Shown here piece by piece: positions 49,152-56,954 of a stretch of 62,690 nucleotides of DNA (positions within the stretch are counted from its first letter, which is position 1; every line of letters begins with the position of its first letter). The stretch lies in assembly GCA_005881435.1 (NCBI GenBank), contig VBHP01000006.1:1-62690 (forward strand), written 5' to 3'. The position numbers were made by a program, and so were the translations under genes. This DNA comes from Chloroflexota bacterium. Its GTDB lineage: Bacteria > Chloroflexota > Limnocylindria > P2-11E > CF-107. The notes under the pieces were generated by a model. It was not told where the DNA came from, did no database searches, and saw only the letters and a program-made list of their open reading frames with translations.

Positions 49152-50558
49152 CTAGGACGACGCGAGCCGCACCGCCTCCACCGCTCGTTCGTAGGCCCGG
49201 TCGTGCTCGGCCTCAACGTGTGGCTCCGGCGGCTGCGTCCGGAGGTGCTCCATGAACGCGTCGACCACGACCGGATTCAGTTGTGAGCCGCGGACCCGAT
49301 TGAGCTCGTTCAGCGCGTCCTCGCGGTTCATCGCCGCGCGGTATGGCCGCGTCGAGATCATGGCCTCGTACGCGTCGGCGCAGGCGATGATCTGCGCCGC
49401 CAGCGGGATCTGCGTGCCCTTCAGGCCGAGCGGATAGCCCGAGCCGTCGTAGTGCTCGTGGTGCGCGAGCACGATCGGGCGGATGAGTTCGAGGTTCGGC
49501 ACCTCGCCCAGCAGGTTCGCGCCGATGATCGGATGCGTCTTCATCTCCGTCCATTCCTCTTCGGTGAGGGAGGCCGGCTTCTTCAGGATGTGGTCGGGGA
49601 CGCCGATCTTCCCGATGTCGTGGAACAGCGCGCCGAGCTGCACGGCCGCCATCTCGTCGGGGCCGAGCCCGAGTGCGCGCGCGACCGCGAGCGCGTGGAA
49701 CATCGTCGCCGCGGAGTGGCCGCGCGTGCCGCGGTCCTTGGCCGCGAGCGAGCCGAGCAGCGCCCCGACCAGTGACACGTGGGACTCCTCGAGCCGCGAG
49801 GTCGTGCGCTGCAGCGATTCGTTCATCATCACCAGCTCACGGTTGCGTTCGCGCAGCTCCGAGGACTTGATCATGTACAGCTTGAACGAGTACCAGGCGA
49901 TGCCGAGCGGGAGCACGAACACCAGCGCGCCGACCGCACCGAGGGTCTGGTATGCCAGCGCCAGCGCCGCGCCGTTCACCGCCGTCGCCAGGTAGTTCAG
50001 CGGCATCCAGCTGAAGTTCTGGCGCCAGGTGCTGATGAAGCCGTTCGTCGAGGTAAGCGAGATCACGGTCGCCGTCAGCGTGCTGTTCACCAGGAAGTAG
50101 CCGCAGGCCGAGACCGCGACCGCGAGCATGGTCGGGACGATCGCGCCGGGCGGGACCTCGCCGCCGATGGCGCGGTAGATGGTCGACGCGACATACGTCG
50201 CGATCGTGAGCTGCCCGAAGTTGAACAGGATCTTCCGCGCCGGTTTCGGTTTGGGGGTGTAGGCATTCACCGCGACGACGACGATCGTCGCCCACAGCGC
50301 GACGCCCGTTCCGAACAGGACGTAGGCGGCGATCTTCACCGCGAAGGCCACGGAGATGGCGCTGGCGCGGAAGAGCGTCACCGGATTGCGTTGCGCGATA
50401 CCGGCGAGCGCCATGACCAGCAGGAACATCACCGGATCGACGGCTTCGGGATGCGCCTCCAGCGATGCGAACACCAGCAGGATCGCGCCCAGGCCGGCAA
50501 CCAGGGCGATGTAGACGTCGGCGATCGAGCTTCGTCGGACGAGGGGGCGGATCGCCAT
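49152..50558 (-). CDS. membrane HD-GYP cyclic-di-GMP phosphodiesterase
   Basis: A 468-residue protein. The N-terminal half (about 1-215) has seven or eight hydrophobic segments of a sensory membrane module. A short coiled linker (SSELRERNRELVMMNESLQRT) leads to an HD-GYP domain: RGHSAATMFHALAVA, QLGALFHDIGKIGVPD, THPIIGANLL, VLAHHEHYDGSGYPLGLKG and ACADAYEAMISTRPYR. The intact HD and GYP motifs predict hydrolysis of cyclic di-GMP. It ends one base after the converging mdh gene and its start overlaps the protease stop by 1 base. Confidence 0.9.
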   Translation of the reverse strand: MAIRPLVRRSSIADVYIALVAGLGAILLVFASLEAHPEAVDPVMFLLVMALAGIAQRNPVTLFRASAISVAFAVKIAAYVLFGTGVALWATIVVVAVNAYTPKPKPARKILFNFGQLTIATYVASTIYRAIGGEVPPGAIVPTMLAVAVSACGYFLVNSTLTATVISLTSTNGFISTWRQNFSWMPLNYLATAVNGAALALAYQTLGAVGALVFVLPLGIAWYSFKLYMIKSSELRERNRELVMMNESLQRTTSRLEESHVSLVGALLGSLAAKDRGTRGHSAATMFHALAVARALGLGPDEMAAVQLGALFHDIGKIGVPDHILKKPASLTEEEWTEMKTHPIIGANLLGEVPNLELIRPIVLAHHEHYDGSGYPLGLKGTQIPLAAQIIACADAYEAMISTRPYRAAMNREDALNELNRVRGSQLNPVVVDAFMEHLRTQPPEPHVEAEHDRAYERAVEAVRLASS

Positions 50559-52207
50559 CAGTCCACCAGCTCCCAGCCGCCGGCGCCGGTGCCCGAGAGC
50601 GAGCCGACGGACAGGCTGTCGACGGACTCCCAGGTGATGGTCGTCGCGGTCAGCGTCTCCCAGGTGATGTCGCCCCAGCCGACGGAGGCCCATGGCTTGC
50701 CGTGAGAGTCGACGCCGCCGTTGAAAGCGATGTCGCGCCAGACCAGCGTCTGACCGAAGAGCGGCGTGAAGGACTCGTTGGCGAACGCATTGGTGATGCG
50801 GAAGGCCGCCCGCCCGCGGCCTCGATCGAGCGATGCGATCGCGGTGGCAGCGTTCACCATGCCCGCGCCGGCGCTCGAAGCGGGCGCGAACGCGAGCGGC
50901 CGGGCGGTCGAGACCAGACGGTATTTGATCTGCGCGGGTGTGAGCGACGGATCGCGCTGGAGCAGCAAGGCCACGACGCCGGCGACGACCGGAGTCGCCA
51001 TCGACGTGCCGGAGAGGACGAAGTACGCGGGATCGGCGAGCGGATCCGTGCCGAACCGCCGCTCCGGATAGAGCGCGTCCAGCGTGCTGCCCGCGGCGCG
51101 GAGGCTGACCATCTTGCGGCCGGGGGCGACGACGTCGGGCTTCGCGATTCCGTCGACCGGCGTCGGACCGCGCGAGGAGAAGCTCGCGATCGAGTCATCC
51201 AACAGCGAAGGCGTTCCGGCGTCGTCGAGCGCGCCGACGGTGATCACGAACGGGTCGATCGCCGGCGTCGTGATCGTGGCCGGACCAGGTCCGGAGTTGC
51301 CGGCTGCGACGACGACGACCACGCCGGCGAACGTCAGCACTTCCGCCGCGCTCGCCAGCAAGTCCTCGGTGTAGCTGGACCGCGCCGCCGCGCCGAAGGA
51401 CATGTTGACGACGCGGATGTTGTAGGTGCGCCGGTTCTGAAGGATCCATTCGAGCCCGCGCAGCACCGTCGAGAGCGTGGTGGACCCGTCGGCTCCGATG
51501 ACACGGACGTCGACCACGTTTGCGTCCGGCGCGACGCCGGCATATCGACCGGCGGACGACGTGCCGTCGCCGGCGATGAGGCCCGCCACGTGCGTGCCAT
51601 GACCGCCGGGATCGCCCAGCGGCGAAGTCGATACCGCCGGCATCGCGGCGGTGAAGTCGATTGCGGCGACCACCCGGGTCCCGAGGTCGGGGTGGGCAGC
51701 AATGCCGCTATCCACGACCGCAACGGTCACGCCCATGCCGGTCAAGCCGTACTGCGCCCACGCGACCGGCGCGCCGACCTCGCTGATCCCTGCGGCACCC
51801 GCCGCGGCGGCGCCGCCGACCGGATCGAAGCTCACGCCGAACGAGCGATCGGCCACGATCGCGGCCACGTCCTTGTCGTTCGCCAGGGCCAGCAGGGCCG
51901 CTCCGGTGAGCGTCGCGGAGGCGCCACCGACGATCCCGAGGCCGTGGGTGGCGTGGCCCTTCACCCTGCGGACCGCATCGGCGGCTTGGCCCGAGGCGTT
52001 CTTCGCTAGGTCGGGAACGGCCGTGACCACGACCGCGAACAGGCGATTTGGATCGCTGCGGGCGGCGGCGGCGAGTGCGGGTTCGACCTTGGCGCGGACC
52101 TGTTTCGAGCCGGCGACGGCGGCGCCGCTCCACAGCGGCTGGAGCGCCGCGACGACCACCAGGACCGCGAGGAACCGACCCGAACGCCTCAACCGAGTGC
52201 CACCCAC
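50558..52207 (-). CDS. secreted S8 (subtilisin-like) serine protease
   Basis: A 549-residue exported protease. A signal peptide (about 1-33) and a propeptide of about 110 residues precede the peptidase domain. The catalytic triad is Asp in VAVVDSGIAAHP, His in GGHGTHVAGLIAG and Ser in LSGTSMATPVVAG. The C-terminal 60 residues contain a row of spaced tryptophans (WGDITWETL, TITWESV, GGWELVD), as seen in some actinobacterial and Chloroflexi S8 enzymes. It overlaps the HD-GYP start and diverges from the GGDEF gene. Confidence 0.9.
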   Translation of the reverse strand: MGGTRLRRSGRFLAVLVVVAALQPLWSGAAVAGSKQVRAKVEPALAAAARSDPNRLFAVVVTAVPDLAKNASGQAADAVRRVKGHATHGLGIVGGASATLTGAALLALANDKDVAAIVADRSFGVSFDPVGGAAAAGAAGISEVGAPVAWAQYGLTGMGVTVAVVDSGIAAHPDLGTRVVAAIDFTAAMPAVSTSPLGDPGGHGTHVAGLIAGDGTSSAGRYAGVAPDANVVDVRVIGADGSTTLSTVLRGLEWILQNRRTYNIRVVNMSFGAAARSSYTEDLLASAAEVLTFAGVVVVVAAGNSGPGPATITTPAIDPFVITVGALDDAGTPSLLDDSIASFSSRGPTPVDGIAKPDVVAPGRKMVSLRAAGSTLDALYPERRFGTDPLADPAYFVLSGTSMATPVVAGVVALLLQRDPSLTPAQIKYRLVSTARPLAFAPASSAGAGMVNAATAIASLDRGRGRAAFRITNAFANESFTPLFGQTLVWRDIAFNGGVDSHGKPWASVGWGDITWETLTATTITWESVDSLSVGSLSGTGAGGWELVD

Positions 52208-52256
52208 CCCATCCGTTCCTGCCCGTATTTCCTACGCCGTTGTGGCTAGAAAGGGC

Positions 52257-52308
52257 TCCCCCTGGCGGGGGAAGGTTTCCCCCGGATACGCGTTTGCGAC
52301 CGCAAACG
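52257..52308. promoter_or_regulatory. nested alternative hairpins between S8 protease and GGDEF genes
   Basis: GGGGGAA (52267-52273) can pair either with TCCCCC (52257-52262, 4-nt loop) or with TTCCCCC (52277-52283, 3-nt loop), so two structures exclude each other. A third stem is CGTTTGCG (52291-52298) with CGCAAACG (52301-52308). The whole 140-base region between the two divergent genes holds no open frame worth calling. It could be an attenuator, riboswitch-type leader, or simply a bidirectional terminator/stability element. Confidence 0.45.
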
Positions 52309-52347
52309 GCCGCTGACAGACGCGACGGGACGCTTCATCGTGCAGCG

Positions 52348-53112
52348 ATGCGGGCGCTTACGACCACGGCGAACCTGGCCCTGGCGATCTCGCTCCTGGC
52401 GCTGACACTGTCGACACTCCGCTCCGGGCGCATGCCGGCCGAGCTTCGCTCGTGGGTCTTCTTCTCCATCGGTTCGTTCACGCTGCTGGTCCACGCCGCG
52501 CTCGACGCGTTCCCTTCGCCCGACCTGATGGACGTGTCCGGACTGTTCGAGGCGATGACGCTGGCCTTCTTTGGCATCGGCCTGGCCTTCCTCTACGGCG
52601 CCGACCGCGAGCGCGTCCGCCGGCTGCACGGCGAGGCAGAACGGGATTCCGGAACGGGGCTGTACAACCGCGGCGCGTTCCGCACCCTCGTTTCGACGCG
52701 GCTGGCGAAACCGACGCCCGCCGGATCTTCTCTCGCGATCCTCGACCTCGACGGTTTCAAACGCGTGAACGATGAGTTCGGCCACCCGCGTGGCGATCAG
52801 CTCCTCGAGCTCGTGGCCGCGGCCCTGCGCGCGAACCTTCGGTCGCGCGATCTCGCCGCGCGCTACGGCGGCGACGAATTCATCATCTACTTCGAGGCTT
52901 GCAACGAACGCGACGCCGAGCGCGTGGTGCAACGCATCCGCGCCAGCGTGCAGTCGGTCAGCGAGCTCGCCGGGACGGCGGTCACGATGTCGGCAGGCAT
53001 CGCCGGCTATCCGATCCGCGCCAACGATTTCGACGGCCTGGTGCGTGCCGCGGACGAGGTGCTCATCCGCGTGAAGCGCGAGGGCAAGGATCGCGTCGGC
53101 GTAGCGGTCTAG
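52348..53112 (+). CDS. membrane GGDEF diguanylate cyclase
   Basis: A 254-residue protein. Three hydrophobic segments (about 1-85) precede a short linker and a GGDEF domain. The catalytic motif is intact in RYGGDEFIIYF. An RxxD allosteric inhibition site (RSRD) lies five residues upstream, so product inhibition by cyclic di-GMP is expected. DRDSGTGLYNRGAF and LAILDLDGFKRVNDEFGH are the other marks. It synthesises cyclic di-GMP, opposing the HD-GYP protein on the other side of the protease gene. The ATG at 52348 follows the structured leader. Confidence 0.9.
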   Translation: MRALTTTANLALAISLLALTLSTLRSGRMPAELRSWVFFSIGSFTLLVHAALDAFPSPDLMDVSGLFEAMTLAFFGIGLAFLYGADRERVRRLHGEAERDSGTGLYNRGAFRTLVSTRLAKPTPAGSSLAILDLDGFKRVNDEFGHPRGDQLLELVAAALRANLRSRDLAARYGGDEFIIYFEACNERDAERVVQRIRASVQSVSELAGTAVTMSAGIAGYPIRANDFDGLVRAADEVLIRVKREGKDRVGVAV

Positions 53113-53456
53113 CGCTCGAGGATCAGGATCGCTTTCGCCGTCGCCTGCAGCGGATAGGACATTGCGGCGGGGCCATCGAACCAGGCCATGACGTGCTGTC
53201 CTTCCCGGAGCTCGGCGGCCGTCGCGGGCTGAGCGCTGACGCTGACAGCGCGCCAGAACGCTGTCGCTGTGGTGAAGCGGATTGATGCCTTCGCCGATCC
53301 GGCGGTGTCGCTCGGACGCTCCTCGACGAGTATCGAGCCCGTCGCGGTGTGCGTGATGGTGCCGGTGATGTCAGGCTGCGAGGTGGGCACCCCGGCCTGG
53401 GCGCACGACGCGAGCGCGAGCACAAGGAACACGACCAGGCCGAGACGCAGCGCCAT
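53109..53456 (-). CDS. small lipoprotein, DUF3221/YobA-like
   Basis: A 115-residue lipoprotein with a clear lipobox (LALASC). The mature part (DITGTITHTATGSILVEERP, then ELREGQHVMAWFDGPAAMSYPLQATAKAILI) follows the pattern of DUF3221/YobA-type OB-like domains found in secreted bacterial lipoproteins. ATG at 53456 is preferred to the GTG one codon upstream. It converges on the GGDEF gene with 4 bases overlap. Function unknown. Confidence 0.65.
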   Translation of the reverse strand: MALRLGLVVFLVLALASCAQAGVPTSQPDITGTITHTATGSILVEERPSDTAGSAKASIRFTTATAFWRAVSVSAQPATAAELREGQHVMAWFDGPAAMSYPLQATAKAILILER

Positions 53457-53502
53457 CACGGTTTGAACGCCCGCCGCGCCGGCCGGTTCCCGGATGATGG
53501 CG

Positions 53503-53685
53503 TCAGCGCCGTCGCAACAGTCGGCGCAGCCAGCGATCGCCGACGGCGAAGAGGGCGATGAACGCCATCACGCCGGCGATCTCGATCCACCCGCCGCGCT
53601 CCACACCGGGGATGACGACGATGAAGACGAGCGTGAGAACGAGTGTCGCACCGAGGATAATCGCGAGCAGCGCGCGCGGATTCAC
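53503..53685 (-). CDS. small two-helix membrane protein
   Basis: A 60-residue protein. It has two hydrophobic helices (LLAIILGATLVLTLVFIVVI and IEIAGVMAFIALFAVG) and an Arg-rich tail (RWLRRLLRRR). A GTG start is assumed. It lies alone between the DUF3221 lipoprotein gene and the divergent sdhC gene. No function is recognised, and such small proteins are easy to over-call. Confidence 0.45.
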   Translation of the reverse strand: MNPRALLAIILGATLVLTLVFIVVIPGVERGGWIEIAGVMAFIALFAVGDRWLRRLLRRR

Positions 53686-53706
53686 GTAGCTAGAATCTCA
53701 TAAGAA

Positions 53707-54468
53707 ATGGCCGTTCAGCACACCAGTGCGCCCGCGCATAGCGTCGCCCAGGCGCCGATCGCACAACCGCTCTGGTGGCTGCAACCGCTGACCGTTGTCG
53801 CGGTGCTCGGGGGCTTCTCGGGCTACGCCTTCTGGTCGGTGGTCGTCGCGCCGAGCGGATACGAATTCGGCAATTACCTCTCGCCGTTCTACTCGCCGCT
53901 CATCCAGCTTGGCTTCTGGCCATTCTCTCCGGCGATCCTCATCGCCGGATTCCCGTTGCTGTTCCGCGCCACGTGCTACTACTACCGCAAGGCGTACTAC
54001 CGTTCGTTTTTCTGGGATCCGCCCTCCTGCGCCATCGCCGAGCTCGGTAGCGCGAAGTCAAAGGCGGCGTATCGCGGCGAGAGCCGCTTCCCCCTCGTCC
54101 TCCTGAACTTTCACCGCTTCTTCCTCTACGCCGCCCTCGTCGTCGTGGCCTTCCTGTGGGTCGACGCCGCACGTGGCTTCATCTTCGATGGGCGGCTCGG
54201 CCTAGGCCTTGGTTCGATCGTGTTGCTGGTGAACGTGGTGTTGCTGACGGCGTACACGTTCTCGTGTCACTCGTTGCGGCATCTGGTGGGCGGCGGTCTG
54301 GACTGCTTCTCTTGCTCCCGCGCGCGCTACTCCTTCTGGCAGATGCTCTCGCGCATCAATCCGAATCACGGCATGTTCGCGTGGTTCAGTCTCTTCTCCG
54401 TGGTCGCGGCCGACCTTTACGTGCGCCTCCTCTCGGCCGGCATCTTGACCGATCTCCGCTTCTTCTGA
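53707..54468 (+). CDS. sdhC: succinate dehydrogenase membrane anchor (SdhC, Sdh1 type)
   Basis: A 253-residue anchor with about five membrane helices, a single protein in place of SdhC and SdhD. The length and the segment RATCYYYRKAYYRSFFWDPPSC match mycobacterial Sdh1-type anchors. The stretch from Cys187 to Cys203 (CHSLRH, then CFSC) is rich in Cys and His. Mycobacterial SDH1 is reported to carry a membrane-embedded Rieske-type cluster, and these residues are candidates for such a site, which is inference. Its TGA overlaps the sdhA ATG. Confidence 0.8.
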   Translation: MAVQHTSAPAHSVAQAPIAQPLWWLQPLTVVAVLGGFSGYAFWSVVVAPSGYEFGNYLSPFYSPLIQLGFWPFSPAILIAGFPLLFRATCYYYRKAYYRSFFWDPPSCAIAELGSAKSKAAYRGESRFPLVLLNFHRFFLYAALVVVAFLWVDAARGFIFDGRLGLGLGSIVLLVNVVLLTAYTFSCHSLRHLVGGGLDCFSCSRARYSFWQMLSRINPNHGMFAWFSLFSVVAADLYVRLLSAGILTDLRFF

Positions 54469-56186
54469 TGATCGAACCGTTCGAGACCCGACCACACGAC
54501 GTGCTGGTGCTGGGCGCGGGCGGCGCGGGACTCCGCGCGGCTATCGCCGCCAAAGATGCCGGCGCGGACGTCGGGCTGGTCTGCAAATCGCTGCTCGGCA
54601 AGGCACACACGGTCATGGCCGAAGGCGGGATCGCCTCGTCGCTCGCGAACGTCGATCCGCAGGACGGGTGGCAGGTGCATTTCGCCGACACCATGCGCGG
54701 CGGAAAGAACCTGAACAACTGGCACATGGTCGAGCTCTTCGCCAAGGAGGCGCCCGAGCGGGTCTACGAGCTGGAGTACTGGGGCGCCGTCTTCGACCGC
54801 ACGCCCGAGGGCAAGATCATGCAGCGTGCCTTCGGTGGCCACACCTACCGGCGGCTCTGTCATGTCGGAGATCGCACCGGGCTCGAGCTCATCCGCACGC
54901 TCCAGGAGCGTGTCGTCGCGCTCGGCATCCCGGTCTACATGGAGGTGACGGCGACGACGCTGTTCACCGACGGCGACCGCGTCGCCGGCGCCTTCGGCTA
55001 TTTCCGCAAGGACGGTCGCTTCGTGCTTTTCCCGGCGAAAGCGATCGTTCTGGCGACCGGCGGTTGGGGCAAGCTGTACAAGTACACGTCCATGTCGTGG
55101 GAGTCGACGGGCGACGGCGCGGCACTGGCGTATCGCGCTGGGGCGCTGCTGCAGGACATGGAGATGGTGCAGTTCCATCCCACCGGGATGCTGTGGCCGC
55201 CCGGCGTCCGCGGGCTCCTGGTGACCGAGGGCGTTCGCGGCGAAGGCGGCATCCTGAAGAACAGCAAGGGCGAACGGTTCATGGAGCGGATCGATCCGGT
55301 GCGGAAGGACTTAGCGACGCGGGACGTCGTCGCTCGCGCCATCGCCACCGAGGTCGCGGAAGGACGCGGGAGCCCGCACGGCGGCGTCTTCCTGGACATC
55401 AGCCATCGCGGCGCGGACTTCATCAAGCGCAAGCTCCCGAATATGTACGACCAGTTCGAGAGCCTGGCCAACGTCGACATCACCAAAGAGCCGATGGAGG
55501 TCTACCCCACCAACCACTACACCATGGGCGGCGTGCGCGTCGACGCCGAGACCGGGTCATCGACGCTCGATGGCCTCTTCGCGGCGGGCGAGGTCGCCTG
55601 CGGCCTCCACGGCGCGAACCGCCTTGGCGGGAACTCGCTCTCGGATCTCCTGGTCTTCGGGAAACGTGCCGGAGACGCCGCGGCGTCCTTCGCGAAGCAG
55701 CGGGCGGCGGCAACGGTGCCGGAGGCCGCGGTCGCCGACGAGCAGCGACGCGTGTGCGAGCCGTTCTCACGTGAGGACGGCGAGAATCCGTTCACGCTGC
55801 ACCGCGAGCTCCAGGAGACGATGCAGCAGAACGTCGGGATCTTCCGCGTCGAGAGCGAGCTCCGCACGGCGCTGAACGACATCCTCACACTCCAGCGACG
55901 CGCCAAGAACGTCCGTGCCAGCGGATCGCAGATCTACAACCCGGGCTGGCACGCCTGCTTCGACGTGCAAAACATGCTCACGCTGGCCGAAGCCATCGTC
56001 CGGTCGGCCATCGAGCGCAAGGAATCGCGCGGCGGACACTGGCGGACGGATTATCCGAAGCCTGATCCGGAATACGGCGGCAAGAACCTCGTCGCCACGC
56101 GCAAGGACGGGGCGATGCGGATCTCCACGCTGCCGATCCCGCGGATGCCGACGGAGCTGGCGGCCCTTGTCGTGGAGAAGACGTGA
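54468..56186 (+). CDS. sdhA: succinate dehydrogenase flavoprotein subunit
   Basis: A 572-residue flavoprotein that oxidises succinate to fumarate. The FAD-binding start is VLVLGAGGAGLRAAIAA. The flavinylation region (AEGGIA, with HTVMAEGG) is followed by QDMEMVQFHPTGM, the catalytic RGEGGILKN segment, HYTMGGVRVD and GANRLGGNSLSDLLVFGK. The His for covalent FAD is expected in KSLLGKAHTVMAEGG. Residue order matches SdhA/FrdA. Quinone preference and direction cannot be told from the sequence. Start and stop overlap its neighbours. Confidence 0.93.
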   Translation: MIEPFETRPHDVLVLGAGGAGLRAAIAAKDAGADVGLVCKSLLGKAHTVMAEGGIASSLANVDPQDGWQVHFADTMRGGKNLNNWHMVELFAKEAPERVYELEYWGAVFDRTPEGKIMQRAFGGHTYRRLCHVGDRTGLELIRTLQERVVALGIPVYMEVTATTLFTDGDRVAGAFGYFRKDGRFVLFPAKAIVLATGGWGKLYKYTSMSWESTGDGAALAYRAGALLQDMEMVQFHPTGMLWPPGVRGLLVTEGVRGEGGILKNSKGERFMERIDPVRKDLATRDVVARAIATEVAEGRGSPHGGVFLDISHRGADFIKRKLPNMYDQFESLANVDITKEPMEVYPTNHYTMGGVRVDAETGSSTLDGLFAAGEVACGLHGANRLGGNSLSDLLVFGKRAGDAAASFAKQRAAATVPEAAVADEQRRVCEPFSREDGENPFTLHRELQETMQQNVGIFRVESELRTALNDILTLQRRAKNVRASGSQIYNPGWHACFDVQNMLTLAEAIVRSAIERKESRGGHWRTDYPKPDPEYGGKNLVATRKDGAMRISTLPIPRMPTELAALVVEKT

Positions 56187-56926
56187 ACGAATCGGGTCAG
56201 GGAAGCGCCACCCTGCGTGTGTTCCGCGGGGACGCGACCGGCGGAGAGGGACGCGAATACCGCGTCGAGACGCTTCCGGGCATGGTCGTGCTCGACGCGC
56301 TGCATCAGATCCAGGCCGAACAGGATCAGACCCTCGCCGTGCGCTGGAACTGCAAGGCCGCGCGGTGCGGGTCGTGCAGCGCCGAGGTAAACGGGCGGCC
56401 GCGGCTGCTGTGCAAGGCGCGGCTGGACGAGTTCGTCGGCACCATCGACGTCCAGCCGATGAAGACGTTCCCGCTGATCAAGGACCTGGTCACGGACGTG
56501 TCCTTCAACTACGAGGTGAACAAGAGGATCCAGCCGTTCACGCCCAGGGAGCCGGGTCCGTTCCGGATCATGCAGGAGGATGTCGATCGGGTCCAGGAGT
56601 TCCGGAAGTGCATCGAATGCTTCCTGTGCCAGGACGTCTGCCACGTGCTCCGCGAGCACGGTCAGTACAGCGCGTACTTCGGCCCGCGCTACATGGTGCG
56701 CATGGCCGCGCTGGAGATGCATCCGCTGGACATGGCCGACCGCCGCGAGCAGCTACATGGGGACGCCGGCGTGCAGTACTGCAACATCACCAAGTGCTGC
56801 GAGGAGCTCTGTCCCGAGCACATCCACATCACCGACAACGCCATCATCCCGCTGAAGGAACGAGTTGCTGACGTGCGCTGGGATCCGTTGCGCTGGGCCA
56901 TCCAGCGCGTGACCGGAAAGAGCTAG
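56183..56926 (+). CDS. sdhB: succinate dehydrogenase iron-sulfur subunit
   Basis: A 247-residue electron-transfer subunit. The 2Fe-2S motif is CKAARCGSCSAEVNGRPRLLC. The 4Fe-4S motif is CIECFLCQDVC, and the 3Fe-4S motif is CNITKCCEELCPEH. These pass electrons from SdhA to the quinone site. The GTG at 56183 shares a GTGA overlap with the sdhA stop. The operon sdhCAB is complete, and no sdhD-like gene is needed if the anchor is a single protein. Confidence 0.95.
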   Translation: MNESGQGSATLRVFRGDATGGEGREYRVETLPGMVVLDALHQIQAEQDQTLAVRWNCKAARCGSCSAEVNGRPRLLCKARLDEFVGTIDVQPMKTFPLIKDLVTDVSFNYEVNKRIQPFTPREPGPFRIMQEDVDRVQEFRKCIECFLCQDVCHVLREHGQYSAYFGPRYMVRMAALEMHPLDMADRREQLHGDAGVQYCNITKCCEELCPEHIHITDNAIIPLKERVADVRWDPLRWAIQRVTGKS

Positions 56927-56954
56927 CAGCGCCTTTTCGTAGACTGTCGCGGCC

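Noticed and set aside
52208-52347. c-di-AMP (ydaO) or c-di-GMP riboswitch in this leader
   Set aside because: A CCGGGGGAAACC segment on the minus strand is reminiscent of ydaO, but the other conserved blocks are absent. GEMM-type blocks are absent on both strands.
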